Below are positions 36,825 through 51,418 of a DNA stretch of 64,000 bases, one piece after another. The DNA is from Ptiloglossa arizonensis (lineage: Eukaryota; Arthropoda; Insecta; Hymenoptera; Colletidae). How positions within the stretch are numbered: position 1 is the first letter of the stretch; each line of letters opens with the position of its first letter. Under the pieces are notes generated by a model. It saw only the letters and a program-made list of their open reading frames with translations, did not search any database and was not told the origin of the DNA. Made by a program: the position numbers and the translations under genes. The DNA lies in NCBI RefSeq assembly GCF_051014685.1, contig NW_027478523.1, forward strand, positions 744,001 through 808,000. Direction: 5' to 3'.

Positions 36825-37502
36825 TCTGATGCTCGAAACGAATAACTAGAACGGCCCAGGGGAAAAGTGCGCATACCGTTGTAATCGGGCGAGTTTCTAC
36901 ATTCAAATGCAACAGAAATTTTGCGGATCGGTCAATCCGTTCGCGAGATATGGCAGTTTCGAGGTAAGAAACGCTTGAGAAACTCAAAATTTTCGCAGTT
37001 CTGATGCTCGAAACGAATGACGAGAACGGCCTAGGGGAAAAGTGCCCACACCGTTGTAATCGGGCGAGTTTCTACTTTCAGAAGCAACAGAAATTTTGCG
37101 GATTGATCAATCCGTTCGCGAGATATGGCAGTTTCGAGGTAAGAAACGCTTGAGAAACTCAAAATTTTCGCAGTTCTGATGCTCGAAATGAATAACTGGA
37201 ACGGCCTAGGGGAAAACTACACATACCGTTGTAATCGGGCGAGTTTCTACTTTCAGATGCAACAGAAATTTTGCGGATTGGTCAATCCGTTCGCGAGATA
37301 TGGCAGTTTGGAGGTAAGAAACGCTTGAGAAACTCAAAATTTGCGCAGTTCTGATGCTTGAAACGAATAACTAGAACGGCCTAGGGGGAAAGCGCGCATA
37401 CCGTTGTAATCGGGCCAGTTTCTACTTTCAGATGCAACAGAAATTTTGCGGATTGATCAATCCGTTCGCGAGATATGGCAGTTTGGAGATAAGAAACGCT
37501 TG
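36807..37502 (+). repeat. Copy of 30856-31551 (offset 5951 bp)
   Basis: These four monomers carry the rare markers GGCCCAGGGG, GTGCCCA, TTTCGAGGTAAG and GGGGGAAAGCGCGC in the same order as 30856-31551. The offset is 34 x 175 plus 1, which fits the single insertion at about 34149 lying between the copies. The last monomer is followed by a further tandem copy (AAAGCGCGC at about 37390 and 37565). Confidence 0.8.
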
Positions 37503-39850
37503 AGAAACTCAAAATTTGCGCAGTTCTGATGCTTGAAACGAATAACTAGAACGGCCTAGGGGGAAAGCGCGCATACCGTTGTAATCGGGCCAGTTTCTAC
37601 TTTCAGATGCAACAGAAATTTTGCGGATTGATCAATCCGTTCGCGAGATATGGCAGTTTGGAGATAAGAAACGGTTTAGAAACCCAAAATTTTCGCAGTT
37701 CTGATGCTCGAAACGAATAACTAGAACGGCCCAGGGGAAAAGTGCGCATACCGTTGTAATCGGGCGAGTTTCTACTTTCAAATGCAACAGAAATTTTGCG
37801 GATTGGTCAATCCGTTCGCGAGATATGGCAGTTTGGAGGTAAGAAACGCTTGAGAAACTCAAAATTTTCGCAGTTCTGATTCTCGAAACGAATAACTGGA
37901 ACGGTCTAGGGGAAAACTACACATACCGTTGTAATCAGGCGAGTTTCTACTTTCAGATGCAACAGAAATTTTGCGGATTGGTCAATCCGTTCGCGAGATG
38001 TGGCAGTTTGGATGTAAGAAACGCTTGAGAAACTCAAAATTTTCGCAGTTCTGATGCTCGAAACGAATAACTAGAACGGCCTAGGGGAAAAGTACGCATA
38101 CCGATGTAATCGGGCGAGTTTCTACTTTCAGATGCAACAGAAATTTTGCGGATTGGTCGATCCGTTCGCGAGATGTGGCAGTTTGGAAGTAAGAAACGCT
38201 TAAGAAACTCAAAATTTTCGCAGTTCTGAAGCTCGAAACTAATAACTAGAACGGCCTAGGGGAAAACTACACCTACCGTTGTAGTCGGGCGTGTTTCTAC
38301 TTTCAGATGCAACAGAAATCATGCGGATTGGTCAATCCGTTCGCGAGATATGGCCGTTTGGATGTAAGAAACGCTTGAGAAACTCAAAATTTTCGCAGTT
38401 CTGATGCTCGAAACGAATAACTGGAACGGCCTAGGGGAAAACTACACATTCCGTTGTAATCGGGCGAGTTTCTACATTCAAATGCAACAGAAATTTAGGG
38501 ATTGGTCAATCCGTTCGCGAGATATGGCAATTTGGAAGTAAGAAACGCTTGAGAAACTCAAAATTTTCGCAGTTCTGAAGCTCGAAACTAATAACTAGAA
38601 CGGCCTAGGGGAAAACTACACATACCGTTGTAGTCGGGCGAGTTTCTACTTTCAGATGCAACAGAAATCATGCGGATTGGTCAATCCGTTCGCGAGATAT
38701 GGCCGTTTGGAGATTAGAAACGCTTTAGAAACTCAAAATTTTCGCAGTTCTGATGCTCGAAACGAATAACTAGAACGGCCCAGGGGAAAACTACACATAC
38801 CGTTGTAATCAGGCGAGTTTCTACTTTCAGATGCAACAGAAATTTTGCGGATTGGTCAATCCGTTCGCCAGATGTGGCAGTTTGGATGTAAGAAACGCTT
38901 GAGAAACTCAAAATTTTCGCAGTTCTGATGCTCGAAACGAATAACTAGAACGGCCTAGGGGAAAAGTACGCATACCGATGTAATCGGGCGAGTTTCTACT
39001 TTCAGATGCAACAGAAATTTTGCGGATTGGTCAATCCGTTCGCGAGATATGGCAGTTTGGAGGTAAGAAACGCTTGAGAAACTCAAAATTTTCGCAGTTC
39101 TGATGCTCGAAACGAATAACTAGAACGGCCTAGGGGAAAAGTACGCATACCGATGTAATCGGGCGAGTTTCTACTTTCAGATGCAACAGAAATTTTGCGG
39201 ATTGGTCGATCCGTTCGCGAGATGTGGCAGTTTGGAAGTAAGAAACGCTTGAGAAACTCAAAATTTTCGCAGTTCTGAAGCTCGAAACTAATAACTAGAA
39301 CGGCCTAGGGGAAAACTACACCTACCGTTGTAGTCGGGCGAGTTTCTACTTTCAGATGCAACAGAAATCATGCGGATTGGTCAATCCGTTCGCGAGATAT
39401 GGCCGTTTGGATGTAAGAAAGGCTTGAGAAACTCAAAATTTTCGCAGTTCTGATGCTCGAAACGAATAACCAGAACGGCCTAGGGGAAAAGTGCGCATAC
39501 CGTTGTAATCGGGCGAGTTTCTACTTTCCGATGCAACAGAAATTTTCCGGATTGATCAATCCGTTCGCGAGATATGGCAGTTTGGAGGTAAGAAACGCTT
39601 GAGAAACTCAAAACTTTCGCAGTTCTGATGCTCGAAACGAATAACTGGAACGGCCTAGGGGAAAACTACACATACCGTTGTAATCGGGCGAGTTTCTACA
39701 TTCAAATGCAACAGAAATTTTGCGGATTGGTCAATCCGTTCGCAAGATATGGCAGTTTGGAGGTAAGAAACGCTTGAGAAACTCAAAATTTTCGCAGTTC
39801 TTATTCTCGAAACGAATAACTGGAACGGTCTAGGGGAAAATTACACATAC

Positions 39851-39863
39851 CGTTTTATCAGGC
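39851..39863 (+). other. One-base-short monomer signature (CCGTTTTATCAGG)
   Basis: CCGTTTTATCAGG replaces CCGTTGTAATCAGG, a loss of one base with a substitution, in the middle of the CENP-B-like segment. Exact copies lie at about 46497-46509 and 57350, one in each copy of block E. Confidence 0.9.
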
Positions 39864-40625
39864 GAGTTTCTACTTTCAGATGCAACAGAAATCATGCGGA
39901 TTGGTCAATCCGTTCGCGAGATATGGCCGTTTGGATGTAAGAAACGCTTGAGAAACTCAAAATTTTCGCAGTTCTGATGCTCGAAACGAATAACTGGAAC
40001 GGCCTAGGGGAAAACTACACATACCGTTGTAATCGGGCGAGTTTCTACATTCAAATGCAACAGAAATTTTGCGGATTGGTCAATCCGTTCGCGAGATATG
40101 GCAGTTTGGAAGTAAGATACGCTTGAGAAACTCAAAATTTTCGCAGTTCTGATGCTCGAAACGAATAACTAGAACGGCCCAGGGGAAAAGTGCGCATACC
40201 GTTGTAATCGGGCGAGTTTCTACATTCAAATGCAACAGAAATTTTGCGGATTGGTCAATCCGTTCGCGAGATATGGCAGTTTGGATGTAAGAAACGCTTG
40301 AGAAACTCAAAATTTTCGCAGTTCTGATTCTCGAAACGAATAACTGGAACGGTCTAGGGGAAAACTACACATACCGTTGTAATCAGGCGAGTTTCTACTT
40401 TCAGATGCAACAGAAATTTTGCGGATTGGTCAATCCGTTCGCGAGATGTGGCAGTTTGGATGTAAGAAACGCTTGAGAAACTCAAAATTTTCGAAGTTCT
40501 GATGCTCGAAACGAATAACTAGAACGGCCTAGGGGAAAAGTACGCATACCGATGTAATCGGGCGAGTTTCTACTTTCAGATGCAACGGAAATTTTGCGGA
40601 TTGGTCGATCCGTTCACGAGATATG

Positions 40626-40640
40626 GCATTTTGAAGGAGG
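40626..40640 (+). other. One-base-short monomer signature, founder of 11 copies
   Basis: GGCATTTTGAAGG replaces the usual GGCAGTTTGGAAGTAGG and shortens the unit to 174 bp. The same signature, or its derivative with GGTATTTTGAAGGG, occurs at about 40630, 41500, 42725, 47272, 48146, 49370, 52344, 53041, 58117, 58990 and 60204. One deletion event followed by block duplications explains all eleven. Confidence 0.9.
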
Positions 40641-43600
40641 AAACGCTTGAGAAACTCAAAATTTTCGCAGTTCTAATGCTCGAAACGAATGACTAGAACG
40701 GCCTAGGGGAAAAGTGCGCATACCGTTCTAATCGGGCGAGTTTCTACTTTCAGAAGCAACAGAAATTTTGCGGATTGATCAATCCGTTCGCGAGATATGG
40801 CAGTTTGGAAGTAAGAAACGCTTGAGAAACTCAAAATTTTCGCAGTTCTGATGCTCGAAATGAATAACTAGAACGGCCCAGGGGAAAACTACACATACCG
40901 TTGTAATCAGGCGAATTTCTACTTTCAGATGCAACAGAAATTTTGCGGATTGGTCAATCCGTTCGCGAGTTGTGGCAGTTTGGATGTAAGAAACGCTTGA
41001 GAAACTCAAAATTTTCGCAGTTCTGATGCTCGAAACGAATAACTAGAACGGCCTAGGGGAAAAGTACGCATACCGATGTAATCGGGCGACTTTCTACTTT
41101 CAGATGCAACAGAAATTTTGCGGATTGGTCGATCCGTTCGCGAGATGTGGCAGTTTGGATGTAAGAAACGCTTGAGAAACTCAAAATTTTCGCAGTTCTG
41201 AAGCTCGAAACTAATAACTAGAACGGCCTAGGGGAAAACTACACCTACCGTTGTAGTCGGGCGAGTTTCTACATTCAGATGCAACAGAAATTTTGCGGAT
41301 TGGTCAATCCGTTCGCGAGATGTGGCAGTTTGGATGTAATAAACGCTTGAGAAACTCAAAATTTTCGCAGTTCTGTTGCTCGAAACGAATAACTAGAACG
41401 GCCTAGGGGAAAAGTACGCATACCGATGTAATCGGGCGAGTTTCTACTTTCAGATGCAACGGAAATTTTGCGGATTGGTCGATCCGTTCACGAGATATGG
41501 TATTTTGAAGGGGGAAACGCTTGAGAGACTCAAAATTTTCGCAGTTCTGATGCTCGAAACGAATGACTAGAACGGCCTAGGGGAAAAGTGCGCATACCGT
41601 TCTAATCGGGCGAGTTTCTACTTTCAGATGCAACAGAAATTTTGCGGATTGATCAATCCGTTCGCGACATATGGCAGTTTGGAGATAAGAAACGCTTTAG
41701 AATCTCAAAATTTTCGCAGTTCTGATGCTCGAAACGAATAACTAGAACGGCCCAGGGGAAGAGTGCGCATACCGTTGTAATCGGGCGAGTTTCTACTTTC
41801 AAATGCAATAGAAATCATGCGGATTGGTCAATCCGTTCGCGAGATATGGCAGTTTGGCCGTAAGAAACGCTTGAGAAACTCAAAATTTTCGCAGTTCTGA
41901 TGCTCGAAACGAATGACTAGAACGGCCTAGGGGAGAAGTACGCATACCGTTGTAATCAGGCGAGTTTCTACTTTCAGATGCAACAGAAATTTTGCGGATT
42001 GGTCAATCCGTTCGCGAGATGTGGCAGTTTGGATGTAAGAAACGCTTGAGAAACTCAAAATTTTCGCAGTTCTGAAGCTCGAAACTAATAACTAGAACGG
42101 CCTAGGGGAAAACTACACCTACCGTTGTAATCGGGCGAGTTTCTACTTTCAGATGCAACAGAAATCATGCGGATTGGTCAATCCGTTCGCGAGGTATGGC
42201 CGTTTGGATGTAAGAAACGCTTGAGAAACTCAAAATTTTCGCAGTTCTGATGCTCGAAACGAATAACTAGAACGGCCCAGGGGAAAAGTGCGCATACCGT
42301 TGTAATCGGGCGAGTTTCTACATTCAAATGCAACAGAAATTTTGCGGATTGGTCAATCCGTTCGCGAGATATGGCAGTTTGGAGGTAAGAAACGCTTGAG
42401 AAACTCAAAATTTTCGCAGTTCTGATTCTCGAAACGAATAACTGGAACGGTCTAGGGGAAAACTACACATACCGTTGTAATCAGGCGAGTTTCTACTTTC
42501 AGATGCAACAGAAATTTTGCGGATTGGTCAATCCGTTCGCGAGATGTGGCAGTTTGGATGTATGAAACGCTTGAGAAACTCAAAATTTTCGCAGTTCTGA
42601 TGCTCGAAACGAATAACTAGAACGGCCTAGGGGAAAAGTACGCATACCGATGTAATCGGGCGAGTTTCTACTTTCAGATGCAACGGAAATTTTGCGGTTT
42701 GGTCGATCCGTTCACGAGATATGGCATTTTGAAGGAGGAAACGCTTGAGAAACTCAAAATTTTCGCAGTTCTGATGCTCGAAACGAATAACTAGAACGGC
42801 CTAGGGGAAAACTACACCTACCGTTGTAGTCGGGCGAGTTTCTACTTTCAGATTCAACAGAAATCATGCGGATTGGTCAATCCGTTCGCGAGATATGGCC
42901 GTTTGGATGTAAGAAACGCTTGAGAAACTCAAAATTTTCGCAGTTCTGATGCTCGAAACGAATAACCAGAACGGCCTAGGGGAAAAGTGCGCAAACCGTT
43001 GTAATCGGGCGAGTTTCTACTTTCAGATGCAACAGAAATTTTGCGGATTGATCAATCCGTTCGCGACATATGGCAGTTTGGAGATAAGAAACGCTTTAGA
43101 ATCTCAAAATTTTCGCAGTTCTGATGCTCGAAACGAATAACTAGAACGGCCCAGGGGAAGAGTGCGCATACCGTTGTAATCGGGCGAGTTTCTACTTTCA
43201 AATGCAATAGAAATCATGCGGATTGGTCAATCCGTTCGCGAGATATGGCAGTTTGGAGGTAAGAAACGCTTGAGAAACTCAAAATTTTCGCAGTTCTGAT
43301 GCTCGAAACGAATGACTAGAAGGGCCTAGGGGAGAAGTACGCATACCGTTGTAATCGGGCGGGTTTCTACTTTCAGATGCAACAGAAATTTTGCGGATTG
43401 GTCAATCCGTTCGCGAGATGTGGCAGTTTGGATGTAAGAAACGCTTGAGAACCTCAAAATTTTCACAGTTCTGATGCTCGAAACGAATAACTAGAATGGC
43501 CTAGGGGAAAAGTACGCATACCGATGTAATCGGGCGAGTTTCAACTTTCAGATGCAACAGAAATTTTGCAGATTGGTCGATCCGTTCACGAGATATGGCA

Positions 43601-44265
43601 GTTTGGAAGTAGGAAACGCTTGAGAAACTCAAAATTTTCGCAGTTCTGATGCTAGAAATGAATAACTGGAACGGCCTAGGGGAAAACCACACATACCGTT
43701 GTAATCGGGCGAGTTTCTACTTTCAGATGCAACAGAAATTTTGCGGATTGGTCAATCCGTTCGCGAGATATGGCAGTTTGGAGGTAAGGAACGCTTGAGA
43801 AACTCAAAATTTGCGCAGTTCTGATGCTTGAAACGAATAACTAGAACGGCCTAGGGGAAAAGTGCGCATACCGTTGTAATCGGGCGAGTTTCTACTTTCA
43901 GATGCAACAGAAATTTTGCGGATCGGTTAATCCGTTCGCGAGATATGGCAGTTTGGATGTAAGAAACGCTTGAGAAACTCAAAATTTTCGCAGTTCTGAT
44001 GCTCGAAACGAATAACTGGAACGGCCTAGGGGAAAACTACACATACCGATGTAATCGGGCGAGTTTCTACTTTCAGATGCAACAGAAATTTTGGGGATTG
44101 GTCGATCCGTTCGCGAGATGTGGCAGTTTGGAAGTAAGAAACGCTTGAGAAACTCAAAATTTTCGCAGTTCTGAAGCTCGAAACTAATAACTAGAACGGC
44201 CTAGGGGAAACCTACACCTACCGTTGTAGTCGGGCGAGTTTCTACTTTCAGATGCAACAGAAATC

Positions 44266-44615
44266 ATGCGGATTGGTCAATACGTTCGCGAGGTATGGCC
44301 GTTTGGATGTAAGAAACGCTTGAGAAACTCAAAATTTTCGCAGTTCTGATGCTCGAAACGAATAACCAGAACGGCCTAGGGGAAAACTACACATACCGTT
44401 GTAATCGGGCGAGTTTCTACTTTCAGATGCAACAGAAATCATGCGGATTGGTCAATACGTTCGCGAGGTATGGCCGTTTGGATGTAAGAAACGCTTGAGA
44501 AACTCAAAATTTTCGCAGTTCTGATGCTCTAAACGAATAACCAGAACGGCCTAGGGGAAAACTACACATACCGTTGTAATCGGGCGAGTTTCTACTTTCA
44601 GACGCAACAGAAATT
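44266..44615 (+). repeat. Single-monomer tandem duplication
   Basis: Two adjacent monomers share TCATGCGG, GGTCAATACGTTCG, GCGAGGTATGGCCG and AATAACCAG. Their TACGTTCG marker lies at 44281 and 44456, exactly 175 bp apart. A third instance lies at 44806. The pair differ by GCTCGAAACG against GCTCTAAACG. The pair is carried along in the later copies of the block at about 50930 and 51105. Confidence 0.85.
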
Positions 44616-45457
44616 TTGCGGATTGGTCAATCCGTTCGCGAGATATGGCAGTTTGGAAGTAAGAAACGCTTGAGAAACTCAAAATTTTCGCAGTTCTGAA
44701 GCTCGAAACGAATAACTAGAACGGCCTAGGGGAAAAGTACGCATACCGTTGTAATCGGGCGAGTTTCTACTTTCAGATGCAACAGAAATCATGCGGATTG
44801 GTCAATACGTTCGCGAGGTATGGCCGTTTGGATGTAAGAAACGCTTGAGAAACTCAAAATTTTCGCAGTTCTGATGCTCTAAACGAATAACCAGAACGGC
44901 CTAGGGGAAAACTACACATACCGTTGTAATCGGGCGAGTTTCTACTTTCAGATGCAACAGAAATTTTGCGGATTGGTCAATCCGTTCGCGAGATGTGGCA
45001 GTTTGGAGGTAAGAAACGCTTGAGAAACTCAAAATTTTCGCAGTTCTGATGCTCGAAACGAGTAACTAGAACGGCCTAGGGGAATAGTACGTACACCGTT
45101 GTAATCGGGCGAGTTTCTACTTTCAGACGCAACAGAAATTTTGCGGATTGGTCAATCCGTTCGCGAGATATGGCAGTTTGGATGTAAGAAACGCTTGAGA
45201 AACTCAAAATTTTCGCAGTTCTGAAGCTCGAAACGAATAACTAGAACGGCCTAGGGGAAAAGTACGCATACCGTTGTAATCGGGCGAGTTTCTACTTGCA
45301 GATGCAACAGAAATTTTGCGGATTGGTCAATCCGTTCGCGAGATATGGCCGTTTGGATGTAAGAAACGCTTGAGAAACTCAAAATTTTCGCAGTTCTGAT
45401 GCTCGAAACGAATAACCAGAACGGCCTAGGGGAAAAGTGCGCAAACCGTTGTAATCG

Positions 45458-48400
45458 GGCGAGTTTCTACTTTCAGATGCAACAGAAATTTTGCGGATTG
45501 GTCAATCCGTTCGCCAGATGTGGCAGTTTGGATGTAAGAAACGCTTGAGAAACTCAAAATTTTCGCAGTTCTGATGCTCGAAACGAATAACTAGAACGGC
45601 CTAGGGGAAAAGTACGCATACCGATGTAATCGGGCGAGTTTCTACTTTCAGATGCAACAGAAATTTTGCGGATTGGTCAATCCGTTCGCGAGATATGGCA
45701 GTTTGGAGGTAAGAAACGCTTGAGAAACTCAAAATTTTCGCAGTTCTGATGCTCGAAACGAATAACTAGAACGGCCTAGGGGAAAAGTACGCATACCGAT
45801 GTAATCGGGCGAGTTTCTACTTTCAGATGCAACAGAAATTTTGCGGATTGGTCGATCCGTTCGCGAGATGTGGCAGTTTGGAAGTAAGAAACGCTTGAGA
45901 AACTCAAAATTTTCGCAGTTCTGAAGCTCGAAACTAATAACTAGAACGGCCTAGGGGAAAACTACACCTACCGTTGTAGTCGGGCGAGTTTCTACTTTCA
46001 GATGCAACAGAAATCATGCGGATTGGTCAATCCGTTCGCGAGATATGGCCGTTTGGATGTAAGAAAGGCTTGAGAAACTCAAAATTTTCGCAGTTCTGAT
46101 GCTCGAAACGAATAACCAGAACGGCCTAGGGGAAAAGTGCGCATACCGTTGTAATCGGGCGAGTTTCTACTTTCCGATGCAACAGAAATTTTCAGGATTG
46201 ATCAATCCGTTCGCGAGATATGGCAGTTTGGAGGTAAGAAACGCTTGAGAAACTCAAAATTTTCGCAGTTCTGATGCTCGAAACGAATAACTGGAACGGC
46301 CTAGGGGAAAACTACACATACCGTTGTAATCGGGCGAGTTTCTACATTCAAATGCAACAGAAATTTTGCGGATTGGTCAATCCGTTCGCAAGATATGGCA
46401 GTTTGGAGGTAAGAAACGCTTGAGAAACTCAAAATTTTCGCAGTTCTTATTCTCGAAACGAATAACTGGAACGGTCTAGGGGAAAATTACACATACCGTT
46501 TTATCAGGCGAGTTTCTACTTTCAGATGCAACAGAAATCATGCGGATTGGTCAATCCGTTCGCGAGATATGGCCGTTTGGATGTAAGAAACGCTTGAGAA
46601 ACTCAAAATTTTCGCAGTTCTGATGCTCGAAACGAATAACTGGAACGGCCTAGGGGAAAACTACACATACCGTTGTAATCGGGCGAGTTTCTACATTCAA
46701 ATGCAACAGAAATTTTGCGGATTGGTCAATCCGTTCGCGAGATATGGCAGTTTGGAAGTAAGATACGCTTGAGAAACTCAAAATTTTCGCAGTTCTGATG
46801 CTCGAAACGAATAACTAGAACGGCCCAGGGGAAAAGTGCGCATACCGTTGTAATCGGGCGAGTTTCTACATTCAAATGCAACAGAAATTTTGCGGATTGG
46901 TCAATCCGTTCGCGAGATATGGCAGTTTGGATGTAAGAAACGCTTGAGAAACTCAAAATTTTCGCAGTTCTGATTCTCGAAACGAATAACTGGAACGGTC
47001 TAGGGGAAAACTACACATACCGTTGTAATCAGGCGAGTTTCTACTTTCAGATGCAACAGAAATTTTGCGGATTGGTCAATCCGTTCGCGAGATGTGGCAG
47101 TTTGGATGTAAGAAACGCTTGAGAAACTCAAAATTTTCGAAGTTCTGATGCTCGAAACGAATAACTAGAACGGCCTAGGGGAAAAGTACGCATACCGATG
47201 TAATCGGGCGAGTTTCTACTTTCAGATGCAACGGAAATTTTGCGGATTTGTCGATCCGTTCACGAGATATGGCATTTTGAAGGAGGAAACGCTTGAGAAA
47301 CTCAAAATTTTCGCAGTTCTAATGCTCGAAACGAATGACTAGAACGGCCTAGGGGAAAAGTGCGCATACCGTTCTAATCGGGCGAGTTTCTACTTTCAGA
47401 AGCAACAGAAATTTTGCGGATTGATCAATCCGTTCGCGATATATGGCAGTTTGGAAGTAAGAAACGCTTGAGAAACTCAAAATTTTCGCAGTTCTGATGC
47501 TCGAAATGAATAACTAGAACGGCCCAGGGGAAAACTACACATACCGTTGTAATCAGGCGAATTTCTACTTTCAGATGCAACAGAAATTTTGCGGATTGGT
47601 CAATCCGTTCGCGAGTTGTGGCAGTTTGGATGTAAGAAACGCTTGAGAAACTCAAAATTTTCGCAGTTCTGATGCTCGAAACGAATAACTAGAACGGCCT
47701 AGGGGAAAAGTACGCATACCGATGTAATCGGGCGACTTTCTACTTTCAGATGCAACAGAAATTTTGCGGATTGGTCGATCCGTTCGCGAGATGTGGCAGT
47801 TTGGATGTAAGAAACGCTTGAGAAACTCAAAATTTTCGCAGTTCTGAAGCTCGAAACTAATAACTAGAACGGCCTAGGGGAAAACTACACCTACCGTTGT
47901 AGTCGGGCGAGTTTCTACATTCAGATGCAACAGAAATTTTGCGGATTGGTCAATCCGTTCGCGAGATGTGGCAGTTTGGATGTAAGAAACGCTTGAGAAA
48001 CTCAAAATTTTCGCCGTTCTGATGCTCGAAACGAATAACTAGAACGGCCTAGGGGAAAAGTACGCATACCGATGTAATCGGGCGAGTTTCTACTTTCAGA
48101 TGCAACGGAAATTTTGCGGATTGGTCGATCCGTTCACGAGATATGGTATTTTGAAGGGGGAAACGCTTGAGAAACTCAAAATTTTCGCAGTTCTGATGCT
48201 CGAAACGAATGACTAGAACGGCCTAGGGGAAAAGTGCGCATACCGTTCTAATCGGGCGAGTTTCTACTTTCAGATGCAACAGAAATTTTGCGGATTGATC
48301 AATCCGTTCGCGACATATGGCAGTTTGGAGATAAGAAACGCTTTAGAATCTCAAAATTTTCGCAGTTCTGATGCTCGAAACGAATAACTAGAACGGCCCA

Positions 48401-51400
48401 GGGGAAGAGTGCGCATACCGTTGTAATCGGGCGAGTTTCTACTTTCAAATGCAATAGAAATCATGCGGATTGGTCAATCCGTTCGCGAGATATGGCAGTT
48501 TGGCCGTAAGAAACGCTTGAGAAACTCAAAATTTTCGCAGTTCTGATGCTCGAAACGAATGACTAGAACGGCCTAGGGGAGAAGTACGCATACCGTTGTA
48601 ATCAGGCGAGTTTCTACTTTCAGATGCAACAGAAATTTTGCGGATTGGTCAATCCGTTCGCGAGATGTGGCAGTTTGGATGTAAGAAACGCTTGAGAAAC
48701 TCAAAATTTTCGCAGTTCTGAAGCTCGAAACTTATAACTAGAACGGCCTAGGGGAAAACTACACCTACCGTTGTAATCGGGCGAGTTTCTACTTTCAGAT
48801 GCAACAGAAATCATGCGGATTGGTCAATCCGTTCGCGAGGTATGGCCGTTTGGATGTAAGAAACGCTTGAGAAACTCAAAATTTTCGCAGTTCTGATGCT
48901 CGAAACGAATAACTAGAACGGCCCAGGGGAAAAGTGCGCATACCGTTGTAATCGGGCGAGTTTCTACATTCAAATGCAACAGAAATTTTGCGGATTGGTC
49001 AATCCGTTCGCGAGATATGGCAGTTTGGAGGTAAGAAACGCTTGAGAAACTCAAAATTTTCGCAGTTCTGATTCTCGAAACGAATAACTGGAACGGTCTA
49101 GGGGAAAACTACACATACCGTTGTAATCAGGCGAGTTTCTACTTTCAGATGCAACAGAAATTTTGCGGATTGGTCAATCCGTTCGCGAGATGTGGCAGTT
49201 TGGATGTATGAAACGCTTGAGAAACTCAAAATTTTCGCAGTTCTGATGCTCGAAACGAATAACTAGAACGGCCTAGGGGAAAAGTACGCATACCGATGTA
49301 ATCGGGCGAGTTTCTACTTTCAGATGCAACGGAAATTTTGCGGTTTGGTCGATCCGATCACGAGATATGGCATTTTGAAGGAGGAAACGCTTGAGAAACT
49401 CAAAATTTTCGCAGTTCTGATGCTCGAAACGAATAACTAGAACGGCCTAGGGGAAAACTACACCTACCGTTGTAGTCGGGCGAGTTTCTACTTTCAGATT
49501 CAACAGAAATCATGCGGATTGGTCAATCCGTTCGCGAGATATGGCCGTTTGGATGTAAGAAACGCTTGAGAAACTCAAAATTTTCGCAGTTCTGATGCTC
49601 GAAACGAATAACCAGAACGGCCTAGGGGAAAAGTGCGCAAACCGTTGTAATCGGGCGAGTTTCTACTTTCAGATGCAACAGAAATTTTGCGGATTGATCA
49701 ATCCGTTCGCGACATATGGCAGTTTGGAGATAAGAAACGCTTTAGAATCTCAAAATTTTCGCAGTTCTGATGCTCGAAACGAATAACTAGAACGGCCCAG
49801 GGGAAGAGTGCGCATACCGTTGTAATCGGGCGAGTTTCTACTTTCAAATGCAATAGAAATCATGCGGATTGGTCAATCCGTTCGCGAGATATGGCAGTTT
49901 GGAGGTAAGAAACGCTTGAGAAACTCAAAATTTTCGCAGTTCTGATGCTCGAAACGAATGACTAGAGGGGCCTAGGGGAGAAGTACGCATACCGTTGTAA
50001 TCGGGCGGGTTTCTACTTTCAGATGCAACAGAAATTTTGCGGATTGGTCAATCCGTTCGCGAGATGTGGCAGTTTGGATGTAAGAAACGCTTGAGAACCT
50101 CAAAATTTTCGCAGTTCTGATGCTCGAAACGAATAACTAGAATGGCCTAGGGGAAAAGTACGCATACCGATGTAATCGGGCGAGTTTCAACTTTCAGATG
50201 CAACAGAAATTTTGCAGATTGGTCGATCCGTTCACGAGATATGGCAGTTTGGAAGTAGGAAACGCTTGAGAAACTCAAAATTTTCGCAGTTCTGATGCTA
50301 GAAATGAATAACTGGAACGGCCTAGGGGAAAACCACACATACCGTTGTAATCGGGCGAGTTTCTACTTTCAGATGCAACAGAAATTTTGCGGATTGGTCA
50401 ATCCGTTCGCGAGATATGGCAGTTTGGAGGTAAGGAACGCTTGAGAAACTCAAAATTTGCGCAGTTCTGATGCTTGAAACGAATAACTAGAACGGCCTAG
50501 GGGAAAAGTGCGCATACCGTTGTAATCGGGCGAGTTTCTACTTTCAGATGCAACAGAAATTTTGCGGATCGGTTAATCCGTTCGCGAGATATGGCAGTTT
50601 GGATGTAAGAAACGCTTGAGAAACTCAAAATTTTCGCAGTTCTGATGCTCGAAACGAATAACTGGAACGGCCTAGGGGAAAACTACACATACCGATGTAA
50701 TCGGGCGAGTTTCTACTTTCAGATGCAACAGAAATTTTGGGGATTGGTCGATCCGTTCGCGAGATGTGGCAGTTTGGAAGTAAGAAACGCTTGAGAAACT
50801 CAAAATTTTCGCAGTTCTGAAGCTCGAAACTAATAACTAGAACGGCCTAGGGGAAAACTACACCTACCGTTGTAGTCGGGCGAGTTTCTACTTTCAGATG
50901 CAACAGAAATCATGCGGATTGGTCAATACGTTCGCGAGGTATGGCCGTTTGGATGTAAGAAACGCTTGAGAAACTCAAAATTTTCGCAGTTCTGATGCTC
51001 GAAACGAATAACCAGAACGGCCTAGGGGAAAACTACACATACCGTTGTAATCGGGCGAGTTTCTACTTTCAGATGCAACAGAAATCATGCGGATTGGTCA
51101 ATACGTTCGCGAGGTATGGCCGTTTGGATGTAAGAAACGCTTGAGAAACTCAAAATTTTCGCAGTTCTGATGCTCTAAACGAATAACCAGAACGGCCTAG
51201 GGGAAAACTACACATACCGTTGTAATCGGGCGAGTTTCTACTTTCAGACGCAACAGAAATTTTGCGGATTGGTCAATCCGTTCGCGAGATATGGCAGTTT
51301 GGAAGTAAGAAACGCTTGAGAAACTCAAAATTTTCGCAGTTCTGAAGCTCGAAACGAATAACTAGAACGGCCTAGGGGAAAAGTACGCATACCGTTGTAA

Positions 51401-51418
51401 TCGGGCGAGTTTCTACTT
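45458..51418 (+). repeat. 5.96 kb block E, copy 2
   Basis: A near-identical copy of 38812-44772 with the same monomer order and the same four short monomers (at about 46500, 47275, 48145 and 49375). About 45649-50389 of this copy recurs a third time at 56493-61232. Private differences include GGATTTGTCG near 47245 and GATCCGATCACG near 49355. Confidence 0.92.

Larger units (their letters stand above)
38812..44772 (+). repeat. 5.96 kb block E, copy 1
   Basis: It matches 45458-51418 at an offset of 6646 bp (38 monomers less 4 bp). The left edge is A at 38811 (AATCAGG) against G at 45457 (AATCGGG). The right edge is T at 44773 (CTTTCAG) against G at 51419 (CTTGCAG). I noticed roughly a dozen single-base differences, for example AAAACTTTCG near 39616 against AAAATTTTCG. 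It contains four of the one-base-short monomers, all shared with copy 2. Confidence 0.92.
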
